Below the pieces are notes generated by a model. It was not told the DNA's origin. It worked only from the letters and a program-made list of their open reading frames with translations, and did no database searches. A program made the translations under genes and the position numbers. 7,501 nucleotides of DNA from CAYSLC01 sp964431545 (lineage in GTDB: Bacteria; Desulfobacterota; Desulfobacteria; Desulfobacterales; JAABSP01): assembly GCA_964431545.1 (NCBI GenBank), contig CAYSLC010000246.1, positions 1-7,501 of the forward strand, given 5' to 3'. Positions 1-6,672 of this stretch are shown in pieces (the first letter of the stretch is position 1; each line of letters begins with the position of its first letter).

Positions 1-359
1 CGGAAGGGCTCCCGCCTGAAGATGTTCGACAGATGGACCTCCACCAGTGGGATCTCCCCCAGAAGGAGCAGGGCGTCCCGGATGGCGACGCTGGTGTGGG
101 TGTAGGCGGCGGGGTTGATGATCACCCCTCGGCACCGGCCCAAGGCCGCCTGGATCCGATCCACGATGGCCCCCTCGTGGTTGGACTGGAAGGTCTCCAC
201 ATCGAGGCCCATCGCCTCCCCCCGGGCCTTGAGGTCCCGGTCGATCTCCGCCAGGGTCACGGCGCCGTAGATCCCCGGCTCCCGTTTCCCCAGCAGGTTG
301 AGGTTCGGGCCGTGGATCACCAGGACGACCTTTGGTCCCCCCTCTCCGGTCCCGCTCAT
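1..359 (-). CDS. aroQ: 3-dehydroquinate dehydratase, type II (3' end outside window)
   Basis: Type II dehydroquinase interconverts 3-dehydroquinate and 3-dehydroshikimate in the shikimate pathway; it is a cytosolic dodecamer. The first 119 codons are visible of a family length near 145-150. In order they show the N-terminal GPNLNLLG block followed by REPGIYG (the family's catalytic Arg and Tyr lie in this stretch), the QSNHEG motif, the NPAAYTHTS substrate-binding loop, and EVHLSNIFRREPF, which leads into the last helix. The ATG at 357-359 overlaps the rpe stop as ATGA, so translation is probably coupled; no strong Shine-Dalgarno is visible. Not seen: the C-terminal ~30 residues, cut by the window edge. 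I am very sure of the family. Confidence 0.95.
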   Translation of the reverse strand, partial: MSGTGEGGPKVVLVIHGPNLNLLGKREPGIYGAVTLAEIDRDLKARGEAMGLDVETFQSNHEGAIVDRIQAALGRCRGVIINPAAYTHTSVAIRDALLLLGEIPLVEVHLSNIFRREPF

Positions 360-1027
360 GACGCGGCGGCCCCGTTTCCGATCAGCTCCCGGAACCGCCG
401 GAGGGTCTCTCCGTAGTCGAGGCTGCCGAACACGGCGGAGCCGGCCACGAGGACATCGGCCCCGGCCTCCGCGATCCGGGCGATGGTCTCCACGTTGACC
501 CCCCCGTCCACCTGGATCAGGGTCGAGGCGTGCCGCTCCGCGATCCGGTGCCGCAGGTCCCGGATCTTATCGAGGCTCCCTTCGATGAACCGCTGTCCGC
601 CGAACCCGGGGTTGACGCTCATGATCAATACCACTTCGAGATCCGGCAGCACCCACTCCAAAGCCGAGACGGGGGTGGCCGGGTTGAGCACGGCCCCCGG
701 CTTGGCGCCGGCCTCCCGGATCATCTGTATGGTGCGGTGGAGGTGGACGCAGGCCTCCACCTGGACGGTGATGTAGTCCGCCCCGGCGTTCACGAAATCC
801 CGGATGTACCGGTCGGGGGTTTCGATCATCAGGTGGACGTCCAGGGGCAGGGGCGTGGACCGCTTGGCCGCCTCCACCACCAGCGGCCCCATGGTGATGT
901 TGGGGACGAAGTGGCCGTCCATCACGTCGATGTGGATCCAGTCGGCGCCGGCCGCTTCCACGGCCATGATTTCCTCTCCCAGCTTGGCGAAATCCGCCGA
1001 CAGAATCGACGGGGCGATCAGTTTCAT
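356..1027 (-). CDS. rpe: ribulose-phosphate 3-epimerase
   Basis: Rpe interconverts D-ribulose 5-phosphate and D-xylulose 5-phosphate in the pentose phosphate pathway. The protein is a 223-residue TIM barrel, normal for the family. It begins MKLIAPSILSADF. Metal-site residues are H32 and D34 in IHIDVMDGHFVPNI, H65 in LDVHLM and D174 in IQVDGGV. The phosphate-binding parts are VNPGFGGQ (138-145) and AGSAVFG (195-201). The frame is open further upstream to 1153, but only the ATG at 1025-1027 fits the family N-terminus and has a purine-rich AAAGGA ahead of it. It lies 31 bp after rsmB and overlaps aroQ by 4 bp. No key residue is missing. Confidence 0.97.
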   Translation of the reverse strand: MKLIAPSILSADFAKLGEEIMAVEAAGADWIHIDVMDGHFVPNITMGPLVVEAAKRSTPLPLDVHLMIETPDRYIRDFVNAGADYITVQVEACVHLHRTIQMIREAGAKPGAVLNPATPVSALEWVLPDLEVVLIMSVNPGFGGQRFIEGSLDKIRDLRHRIAERHASTLIQVDGGVNVETIARIAEAGADVLVAGSAVFGSLDYGETLRRFRELIGNGAAAS

Positions 1028-1058
1028 GGGTTCTTTTCCTTTCGTTGGACGCTGATGG

Positions 1059-2426
1059 TCAGGGATTCTCCCGGTCGGTCCGACAAAGGACCGCGGAGAA
1101 GAATCCGTCCATGTCATGGCGGTGGGGATAGGTCCGCAGTCGTCCCCGTCCATCCAGGAGAGGCCGGGCCGATTCCGGGAAGGTCGACGGCGGGGCCGCG
1201 GCCTCGAAACCGGGGTGGCGAGCCAGGAAGGTGTCGATCACCCCGTCGGTCTCCTCCGGCTCGGTGGTGCAGACGGCGTAGACCAGCACGCCTCCGGGTC
1301 GCGTCAGGGGGGCCAGGTGGGTCAGAAAACGAACCTGCCGCTTGGCGTTCCGTTCCAGGTCGGCCGGCGTGACGGACCATTTTCCATCCGGGTTCCGCCG
1401 AAGCACCCCCAGGCCGGAACAGGGGGCATCCAGAAGGATCCGGTCGAAAAGGCCCATTTTCCGTGTGTCCGGCCGCCGGTTCAGATCGAGGGTCCCGACC
1501 TCGGGTGCCGGAAGGCCGAGCCGTTCCATCTCCCCTGAAAGGATCGCCAGCTTCCCCCGATCCTGGTCCAGTGCGAAGAGACGGCCCCCCTTCCCCATCA
1601 GCCCGGCGATGTGGCCGGTCTTGCCGCCGAGTCCGGCACAGGCGTCGAGGATCGACTCCCCGGGCCGCGGGTCGAGGAGGCGGGTGACCAGTTGGGCCCC
1701 TTCGTCCTGGACCTGGAACCATCCCTCCCGGAAGGCGTCCATCTCGGGGATCGACCGGTTCAGATCCCGGAGGGCGATTCCCTCCGGGGAATAATCGGTG
1801 GCTCTGATGACCGCGGCCTCTCCGGCAAGTCGCTCCCCCAGCCGCTTCCGATCCCCTTTGGCGGGATTGACCCGCACGGTGATGGGCGGCTGATGGTTCA
1901 GCGCATCGAGCAACCGGCCGGCCTCTTCCGCTCCGAATCGATCCACCCACCGCCGCGTCAGCCATGCCGGACACGATTTTTCCGCGGAAAGGGCCGCCGC
2001 CGGATCGATCCGGGGATCCGGAAAAGCGACGGTGCCGTGCTCCCTTGCAAGGGTCCGCAGCACCCCGTTGACGAAGCGGACCACATGGAGGGGGGCCCGG
2101 GACTTGGCCATCTCCACGGCCGTGTTCACGGCCGCCGACGTCGGGATCCGCTCCAGGTGGAGGATCTGAAAAGCGCCCAACCGAAGGATGTTCAACACCT
2201 CCGGGTCGATCTTCTCCAGCCGGATCCTGGAGAACCGGCCGATGATCCAGTCGAGCCGCCCCCGCCACCGAAGGACGCCGTAGACCAGGGCATGGACCAG
2301 GGCCCGGTCCCGGCGGGAAAACCGGGCGGCGTCCAGGGACGCCTCCATGATCCGGGTCAGGGTGATCCGTTCCCGCTCCAGGGCGTTGAGCACCTCGACG
2401 GCCGTCTTCCGGGGGTTGGAGGCCAA
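1059..2426 (-). CDS. rsmB: 16S rRNA (cytosine-967-C5) methyltransferase RsmB
   Basis: RsmB uses S-adenosylmethionine to methylate one cytosine of 16S rRNA (C967 in E. coli). The 455-residue protein has a NusB-like N-terminal RNA-binding domain (about 1-135) and a Rossmann methyltransferase domain. Visible motifs are SAM motif I, DACAGLGGKT (261-270); motif IV, DAPCSG with Cys336; motif VI, YAVCTTEPEE with Cys386, the expected nucleophile; and the C-terminal DMDGFF typical of the family. The frame stays open far upstream into fmt, but homology starts at about SNPRKTAVEVLN. The only start codon near it is TTG at 2424-2426, which gives an 11 bp gap after the fmt stop, so I use that. The Shine-Dalgarno is poor; coupling to fmt is likely. 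Family call very sure, start less so. Confidence 0.94.
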   Translation of the reverse strand: MASNPRKTAVEVLNALERERITLTRIMEASLDAARFSRRDRALVHALVYGVLRWRGRLDWIIGRFSRIRLEKIDPEVLNILRLGAFQILHLERIPTSAAVNTAVEMAKSRAPLHVVRFVNGVLRTLAREHGTVAFPDPRIDPAAALSAEKSCPAWLTRRWVDRFGAEEAGRLLDALNHQPPITVRVNPAKGDRKRLGERLAGEAAVIRATDYSPEGIALRDLNRSIPEMDAFREGWFQVQDEGAQLVTRLLDPRPGESILDACAGLGGKTGHIAGLMGKGGRLFALDQDRGKLAILSGEMERLGLPAPEVGTLDLNRRPDTRKMGLFDRILLDAPCSGLGVLRRNPDGKWSVTPADLERNAKRQVRFLTHLAPLTRPGGVLVYAVCTTEPEETDGVIDTFLARHPGFEAAAPPSTFPESARPLLDGRGRLRTYPHRHDMDGFFSAVLCRTDRENP

Positions 2427-2437
2427 TCCGGGTACGC

Positions 2438-3379
2438 CTACACCAGCAGCGTGCCCGGAGGGATCGGATGCCCCCGCAGAAAGTCGGCCACGGGAAGGCG
2501 TTTCCCCGATGCTCCCTGGACCTCCAGCAGCGAAAGGGCTCCTTGACCCGCCGCCACCCGAAGCTCGTCGGGAAAGCCGGGGAGAACGGTCCCCGGCGCC
2601 GCTTGCCGGGAGGGCCAAACGGGTTCGGCCCGGAAGATCTTGATCCGCCGGTCTCCGTGGAAGGTGTAGGCGCCCGGCCAAGGGGTCATGCCCCGGATAA
2701 ACGCCTCCAGATCCTCGGCCGCGCGGGACCAGTCGAGGTGGCCGTCGGCCTTGGTGAGCATGGGGGCGTAGGAGGCCTTCCCCGGATCCTGGACCGTCGG
2801 GCGAAGGGACCCCTCGGCCAAGCTGTCGAGGGTCTCCGACAAAAGCTTGGCTCCGGCGAGGGACAGGCGGTCGTGGAGGACGGCGGCGGTGTCCGTGGGC
2901 CCGATGGGAACCTCCCGGGAAAGGAGGAGGTCGCCGGTGTCCATCCCCTCGTCCAAAAGCATGGTCGTCACCCCGGTGACCGGCTCCCGGTTGATGATGG
3001 CCCATTGGATGGGGGCGGAGCCGCGATACTTGGGCAGCAGGGAGGCGTGGACGTTGACGGCGCCCCGTCGGGGGATCTCCAACAGGGCCCGGGGCAGCAG
3101 TTGTCCGAAGGCGACCACCACGAAGAGGTCCGGCGTTCGTTCCGCCATTCGCCTCACAAACTCGGGGGACTTGACGGAATCGGGCTGGACGGTCTCGATG
3201 CCCAGGGCCTCGGCCGATCTCTTGACGGGCGGGGCATGGGCCTTTCGTCCCCGGCCCCGGGGCCGATCCGGCTGGGTGACCGTCAGGACCACCCGGTGCG
3301 GGCCTTTGACCAAGGCCTCCAGGCAGGGGACCGCGAAGTCGGGGGTGCCCATGAAGACGATCTCAAGCGCTTTTGCCAT
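2438..3379 (-). CDS. fmt: methionyl-tRNA formyltransferase
   Basis: Fmt transfers the formyl group of 10-formyltetrahydrofolate to Met-tRNA(fMet), making the bacterial initiator. The protein has 313 residues, the usual length. The N-terminal formyltransferase Rossmann domain opens with EIVFMGTPDFAVP and carries NVHASLLPKYRGSAP (109-123). The catalytic triad N109, H111 and D147 (in DEGMDTGD) is offset by three from the E. coli positions N106, H108 and D144. The C-terminal tRNA-binding OB-like domain follows from about residue 205 to the end. The ATG at 3377-3379 has GAGGAAAG just upstream and lies 17 bp inside the end of def. The def-fmt pair is a very common arrangement: Fmt adds the formyl group that Def later removes. 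Confidence 0.97.
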   Translation of the reverse strand: MAKALEIVFMGTPDFAVPCLEALVKGPHRVVLTVTQPDRPRGRGRKAHAPPVKRSAEALGIETVQPDSVKSPEFVRRMAERTPDLFVVVAFGQLLPRALLEIPRRGAVNVHASLLPKYRGSAPIQWAIINREPVTGVTTMLLDEGMDTGDLLLSREVPIGPTDTAAVLHDRLSLAGAKLLSETLDSLAEGSLRPTVQDPGKASYAPMLTKADGHLDWSRAAEDLEAFIRGMTPWPGAYTFHGDRRIKIFRAEPVWPSRQAAPGTVLPGFPDELRVAAGQGALSLLEVQGASGKRLPVADFLRGHPIPPGTLLV

Positions 3380-3887
3380 CTTTCCTCAACTGCTTCAGGA
3401 TCCTGCGTTTGTACATCTCCCGCTTGAGGGCGCTGATCCGGTCGATGAAAAGGATCCCGTTGAGATGGTCGATCTCGTGTTGGAGCACCACGGAGAGAAA
3501 GTCATCCCGCTCGATCCTCACCGGGTTCCCGTCCCGGTCCACCCCCTCCACCTGCACGGCGGCGCACCGCTTGACGTCGGCCCGAAAGTCGGGGACGCTG
3601 AGGCACCCCTCGTTCTCGGAGAGGACGGAGCCTTCGGTGCAGATGATCTTCGGGTTGATGAGCACCTGGAGGGACGGGGTGCCGTCCCCCAACCGCTCAT
3701 CAAAGACGATGATGCTCTGGTCCCGGCCCACCTGGGTCGCGGCCAGCCCCACCCCCGGGGCGGCGTACATGGTGGCCGCCATGGCGTCGACAAGCTTCTG
3801 GATCCCCTCGTCGATGTTTTCCACCGGCTTGACGGGCTGTTTGAGCACGTCGGCCGGAAACGTATATATATCCAATAGATCGGTCAT
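3363..3887 (-). CDS. def: peptide deformylase
   Basis: Def is a metalloenzyme, usually iron-dependent in cells, that removes the formyl group from the N-terminal methionine of new proteins. All three family motifs are present in this 174-residue protein: GVGLAATQ (45-52), EGCLS (93-97) and QHEIDH (136-141). Metal ligands are C95, H137 and H141; the catalytic acid/base is E138. The C-terminus is basic (KRRILKQLRKDGK), which fits work at the ribosomal exit tunnel. The ATG at 3885-3887 is preceded by AAAGGA at about 8-10 nt. A large inverted repeat lies directly upstream, between this gene and the membrane-protein gene. It overlaps fmt by 17 bp. Confidence 0.97.
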   Translation of the reverse strand: MTDLLDIYTFPADVLKQPVKPVENIDEGIQKLVDAMAATMYAAPGVGLAATQVGRDQSIIVFDERLGDGTPSLQVLINPKIICTEGSVLSENEGCLSVPDFRADVKRCAAVQVEGVDRDGNPVRIERDDFLSVVLQHEIDHLNGILFIDRISALKREMYKRRILKQLRKDGKSA

Positions 3888-3904
3888 TTACCATTTCCTT
3901 TGGG

Positions 3905-3932
3905 CCATCGGGCCGTGAAGAACGGCCGATGG
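3905..3932. repeat. strong inverted repeat upstream of def
   Basis: CCATCGGGCCGT (3905-3916) and ACGGCCGATGG (3922-3932) are inverted copies around a five-base loop, with 11 pairs and one bulged G. It fills the 55-bp gap between the membrane-protein stop codon (3943-3945) and the def start (3887). Its promoter-distal edge is 17 bases from the def ATG and just outside the AAAGGA ribosome binding site. Neither strand has a T-run after it, so it is not a standard intrinsic terminator. It could be an mRNA-stabilising or processing hairpin, or a weak attenuator that sets def-fmt expression apart from the genes upstream. Confidence 0.7.
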
Positions 3933-3942
3933 GTATATCGGA

Positions 3943-5106
3943 TCACTTCCGGGAATCGGAGGACGCGGGCTCCGGCTGCCCGACCCCCGCTCCAACGGAG
4001 GTCCCCTCCTCGGGCAGCGGGTCGTCCCCTTCGATTGTCGGCTCCCCGGCCGCGGCCAGCCGTTTCAGGCCCGCCCCGGTCATTACGGCGGAGACGAGCC
4101 CGGCCAGGATCACCGGCAGCATCTGGATCACGTGGTTGGTCAGTGTGAACCCGGCCGCCTCCATGGCGGGAATACCGAACAGCGCCATGGCGAACACCCC
4201 GCCCGCCTCCCAGAGTCCCCAGTAGCCCGGCACCGACGGCAGGGCGATGAAGAAGCAGATGATCACCATTACGGCGAACATCTCCAGATAGGAGAGCCCC
4301 ACGTTGGGGGTGCCGAAGGTCAGCAGGTAGTAGGAGAAGGCCTGAAGGCTCCAGATGGCGGCCGACAGGAAGATGCAGGCGACCAGGATCCGGGGCCGCT
4401 TGACCAGTTCGAAGCCGCCGGCCACATTGTCCATGATATCCTGGACCGGCCGGGAGATCCAGCGCTCGATCTTTTCCCGCAACTCGTCCGAAGCAAAGAA
4501 GGCCAGGTCCGGCAGCCGGCCCGCGGCCCCCTTGATCCACCCCCTGGTCTTCTCCACGCTCACGAGGATTACGAAGGCGATCATCACGAAACTGAGCTTG
4601 GCGGCTCCCCCGGCCAGCGCCCGGAGGGTCTCCTCCCGCAGGTGGTAGCCGCCGAAGGTGATGTCCATGCCGGGGTCCATGGGCAGAAAGGTGACGGCCA
4701 CCGCCAGAAAGGTGATCAGGAAGAGGGCGTCGAAGAGGCGTTCGGCGGCCACGGTGGCCAGCCCGGAGGTGAAGGGGATCCCCTCCTTCCGCTGAAGGAT
4801 CAGGGGACGGGCCACCTCCCCCACCCGTCCGGGGATGATGCAGTTGATCATGAATCCGATCATCAGCGGGTGGTAGGCCCCCTTGAAGTCGACCTTCCGG
4901 TTGGAGGAGAGGATGGCCTGCCACCGGACCACCCGGAGAAGAAAGGTGACCAGGATCACCGCCGTGGCGGGCACCACCCACCAGTAGTTGATGTCGCCCA
5001 GGTACTCCCACAGCTCTGAAAAGGGGACGTTTCTGAGGGCGAGATAGAAGGCCAGGACGGAGACGGCCGCGGCCAGCAGCATCGGAAGCACGATGTTCTT
5101 TTTCAT
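3943..5106 (-). CDS. UPF0104 / LPG-synthase-type transmembrane protein
   Basis: An integral membrane protein of 387 residues in the flippase-like family also found as the membrane domain of lysylphosphatidylglycerol synthases and in YbhN/AglD proteins. About seven or eight hydrophobic segments are visible, near 5-24, 42-60, 79-92, 122-141, 170-184, 239-264, 274-292 and 302-345. The family signature is GRVGEVARP (93-101), and a second conserved patch is LPSVPGYWGLWEAGG (289-303). The last 35 residues are a hydrophilic tail rich in Gly, Pro, Glu and Ser. There is no cytosolic LPG-synthase catalytic domain, so it is not MprF; lipid or polyprenyl-linked sugar transport is the usual guess, and the substrate is unknown. 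The ATG at 5104-5106 has only a weak ribosome binding site and follows ribF by 109 bp. No terminator is apparent in that gap, so it may be cotranscribed. Confidence 0.85.
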   Translation of the reverse strand: MKKNIVLPMLLAAAVSVLAFYLALRNVPFSELWEYLGDINYWWVVPATAVILVTFLLRVVRWQAILSSNRKVDFKGAYHPLMIGFMINCIIPGRVGEVARPLILQRKEGIPFTSGLATVAAERLFDALFLITFLAVAVTFLPMDPGMDITFGGYHLREETLRALAGGAAKLSFVMIAFVILVSVEKTRGWIKGAAGRLPDLAFFASDELREKIERWISRPVQDIMDNVAGGFELVKRPRILVACIFLSAAIWSLQAFSYYLLTFGTPNVGLSYLEMFAVMVIICFFIALPSVPGYWGLWEAGGVFAMALFGIPAMEAAGFTLTNHVIQMLPVILAGLVSAVMTGAGLKRLAAAGEPTIEGDDPLPEEGTSVGAGVGQPEPASSDSRK

Positions 5107-5215
5107 CTGATCCGGCCGGTTCGGCTCCCTCGGGTATCGGGTGTGGGCGGAGCGCTCTCCCCATCTCTTCCCATCCCGTCATGTAGATCGAGGTCGGGGG
5201 GCGACGCTGTTCCGT

Positions 5216-6151
5216 CTAAATGGATAAGATCTCCCGGGTCATCCGGATGTCCTTCCGGATCTGCTCCGACAGCTCGTCGATACCGGAGAACTTCTTTTCA
5301 TCCCGGATCCGCCGGATGAAGTTGACCCGGATCTTGTCCCCGTAGATCCGCTGGTCAAAGTCGAGGATATGGACCTCGACCGTATAGATGTGGTCGTCGA
5401 AGGTGGGGCTGTAACCGATGTTGGCCACCCCTTTGTAGAGCCCTCCGCCGTGCTCCACGGTGACGGCGTAGACCCCGCTTTTGGGGGCCAGCTCGTCCTG
5501 GAGACGGATATTGGCGGTGGGGCACCCGAGGAGCTTCCCGCCCCGGTCCCGCCCGGCCATGACCTCGCCCCGGATCTGGTAGGGCCGCCCCAGGAGTTTC
5601 CGGGCATCGGCCACCTGTCCCGCCTCCACCATCTCCCGGATCCGGGTGCTGCTGATCCGCTGGGAGCCGTTGGTGGGCGGCTGAATCCAGTCGGCCACGA
5701 TCAGCTCGAACCCGAGCCGTTCCGAGTGCCGTCGGAGAAAGTCGAGGTTCCCCTCCCGGTTCCGGCCGAAGGTGTAATCCCCCCCCACCACAATCGCCTT
5801 CATGCCGATCCGCCGGACCAGGATATCCTCCACGAACTCCTGTGCGGTGATGGCGGAGAACTCCCGACTGAAGGGGATGGAGATCAGAACGTCTATTCCG
5901 GCCCGCGCGATCAGCTCCACCTTCTGCTCATGGAGGGTGATCAGCGGCGGGCCACTGTTTTTCCGCAGCACCCGCAGCGGATGGGGTTCGAACGTCATGG
6001 CCACCGCGGTTCCGCCCATGGCGTCGGCCCGCTCGATCACCTCGTGAAAGAGGGCCTGGTGGCCGATGTGGACGCCGTCGAAGTTGCCGATGGTGATGAC
6101 CGCGTTTGTAAAGGGTTCCGTTATCTCTTCCAGGCCTTCGATCCGTTGCAT
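5216..6151 (-). CDS. ribF: bifunctional riboflavin kinase / FAD synthetase
   Basis: RibF phosphorylates riboflavin to FMN and then adenylylates FMN to FAD. The 311-residue protein has both domains. The N-terminal nucleotidyltransferase has GNFDGVHIGH (22-31), FEPHP (54-58), the GGDYTFGRNREGN region (123-135) and ISSTRIR (166-172). The C-terminal riboflavin kinase has GCPTAN (209-214), NIGYSPTF (244-251) and a conserved Glu in VEVHIL (258-263). I chose the ATG at 6149-6151 because a GGAAA/GGAAAA tract precedes it; an in-frame TTG at 6164-6166 would add five residues and is less likely. A sigma70-like promoter about 50 bp upstream runs divergently from tRNA-Leu. It is probably the first gene of the minus-strand transcription unit. 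Confidence 0.96.
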   Translation of the reverse strand: MQRIEGLEEITEPFTNAVITIGNFDGVHIGHQALFHEVIERADAMGGTAVAMTFEPHPLRVLRKNSGPPLITLHEQKVELIARAGIDVLISIPFSREFSAITAQEFVEDILVRRIGMKAIVVGGDYTFGRNREGNLDFLRRHSERLGFELIVADWIQPPTNGSQRISSTRIREMVEAGQVADARKLLGRPYQIRGEVMAGRDRGGKLLGCPTANIRLQDELAPKSGVYAVTVEHGGGLYKGVANIGYSPTFDDHIYTVEVHILDFDQRIYGDKIRVNFIRRIRDEKKFSGIDELSEQIRKDIRMTREILSI

Positions 6152-6181
6152 CTTTTCCGTTTCCAAGGGTTAATAATTGTC

Positions 6182-6210
6182 TTGACACGCCAAGCAAATC
6201 CATATATATA
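6182..6210 (+). promoter_or_regulatory. sigma70-type promoter for tRNA-Leu
   Basis: TTGACA at 6182-6187 is a perfect -35 box. Exactly 17 bp later, TATATA at 6205-6210 makes a good -10 box. Transcription would start near 6217 and give a tRNA leader of about 50 nt. The quality of the boxes suits a stable RNA gene. The same TATATA also seems to serve the divergent ribF promoter. Confidence 0.72.
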
Positions 6211-6233
6211 GGCCAAACTAAACATTAAATCAA
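6205..6233 (-). promoter_or_regulatory. sigma70-type promoter for ribF, sharing the -10 box
   Basis: Read on the minus strand, TTGATT (6233-6228) is followed after 17 bp by TATATA (6210-6205). The -10 box is the self-complementary sequence used by the plus-strand promoter. Transcription would begin near 6198, leaving a ribF leader of about 47 nt. The -35 matches four of six consensus bases, so this side is likely weaker than the tRNA side. Confidence 0.55.
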
Positions 6234-6256
6234 GCCTTTCAAGATTTGATGTTTGG
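6218..6256. repeat. AT-rich inverted repeat at start of tRNA-Leu leader
   Basis: AAACATTAAATC (6220-6231) faces GATTTGATGTTT (6243-6254) across an 11-base spacer. One T:G position is a mismatch in DNA but a wobble pair in RNA. A further U:G and a C:G pair (6219/6255 and 6218/6256) would extend the RNA stem to 14 pairs. It lies immediately after the predicted tRNA start site and also covers the -35 box of the ribF promoter (6228-6233). It could be a leader hairpin of the pre-tRNA or a regulator binding site acting on both promoters. Confidence 0.6.
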
Positions 6257-6267
6257 CGGGAAAAGAT

Positions 6268-6354
6268 GCCGAAGTGGCGGAACTGGTAGACGCGCTAGGT
6301 TCAGGGTCTAGTCGGAGTATTCCGGTGGGAGTTCGAGTCTCCCCTTCGGCACCA
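6268..6354 (+). tRNA. tRNA-Leu (CAG)
   Basis: An 87-nt class II tRNA reading CUG codons. The acceptor stem pairs GCCGAAG (6268-6274) with CTTCGGC (6344-6350). The D-arm contains the usual AACTGGTAGACG. The anticodon stem is CTAGG/TCTAG (6295-6299 and 6307-6311, last pair G:U), with loop TTCAGGG and anticodon CAG at 6302-6304. The long variable arm folds as CGGA-GTAT-TCCG (6313-6324). The T-arm is GGGAG-TTCGAGT-CTCCC (6327-6343). Discriminator A and CCA are encoded (6351-6354). It is the only plus-strand gene in the window. tRNA-Leu 3' ends are common integration sites, and integrase-like debris lies just downstream. Confidence 0.97.
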
Positions 6355-6369
6355 CCTCCCAATTTTAGG

Positions 6370-6392
6370 CGTGCCCCCGTTGGCTTTTTTTT
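6370..6392 (+). terminator. possible terminator of tRNA-Leu
   Basis: A run of eight T (6385-6392) follows a GC-rich stretch 16 bases after the tRNA. The only hairpin touching it is weak: GCC (6373-6375) with GGC (6382-6384). A longer inverted repeat, CGTGCCCCC (6370-6378) with GGGGGCATG (6417-6425), encloses the T-run instead of preceding it. Termination here is plausible mainly because of the T-run. Confidence 0.35.
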
Positions 6393-6429
6393 GGATTGTC
6401 AAAGATCTTTGCGGCAGGGGGCATGATCG

Positions 6430-6629
6430 ACCCAACAATTCAAAGGTCATTTCCGCCGGTGCCTCGGTGCGTTTCACCTTGGTGGGCGAGATCCCGAGTT
6501 TTCCTCCGCAACCTGCTTCAGGTGCTCCGTCTCATATTTGTAGGTGCACCTTTTCGAGGCGTGTTTCCCGTTGTGTTCGGCATGCACGATCCAACCTTTC
6601 TTCCCGTCCTTCTCGATCCAAACGCTCAT
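6430..6629 (-). pseudogene. fragment resembling integrase (tyrosine recombinase) N-terminus
   Basis: From the ATG at 6627-6629, with AAGGAG about nine bases upstream, a 51-codon frame runs to a TGA at 6474-6476. It begins MSVWIEKDGKKGWIV and continues with NGKHASKRC and a helix ETEHLKQVAEE. Short Trp-containing strands followed by a charged helix are typical of the arm-binding N-terminal region of phage-type integrases. After the helix, the continuation KLGISPT and TEAPAEMTFELL lies in the neighbouring frame (read as -1), as expected for the integrase linker, so a frameshift sits near 6500-6512. Nothing of the core-binding or catalytic domains follows; similarity fades near 6430, 75 bp from tRNA-Leu. 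It starts 43 bp after the antitoxin gene on the same strand. The match is by pattern only and the fragment is short. Confidence 0.45.
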
Positions 6630-6672
6630 CGGCACCTACTCCTTGCATCGGTTGAACGGATAGGCACAAAGC

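Noticed and set aside
3867..3880. TATATATA near the def start, considered as a promoter.
   Set aside because: It lies inside the def coding region (codons for the first residues) and has no matching -35 box at the right distance for a useful transcript.
2468..5019. Long plus-strand open frames opposite fmt, def and the membrane protein (up to about 340 codons).
   Set aside because: They are antisense to well-supported genes, are rich in Gly, Pro, Arg and His as expected from GC-rich complementary strands, and have no recognisable motifs.
3884..5182. A 432-codon minus-strand frame overlapping the membrane-protein gene.
   Set aside because: It is a different frame of the same DNA; the 387-residue frame has clear membrane segments and the GRVGEVARP signature, this one is low-complexity Gly/Arg/Pro.
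6500..6512. Programmed -1 frameshifting at GGAAAAC in the integrase-like fragment.
   Set aside because: The run does not fit the X-XXY-YYZ slippery pattern in the zero frame, there is no evident stimulatory structure, and the downstream domains are missing, so decay is the simpler reading.
6626..6634. TCGGCACC near 6629-6636 matching the tRNA-Leu 3' end, considered as an attachment-site copy.
   Set aside because: Only eight bases match, with different flanks, and it falls in the ribosome binding region of the integrase-like fragment; a real core would be longer.
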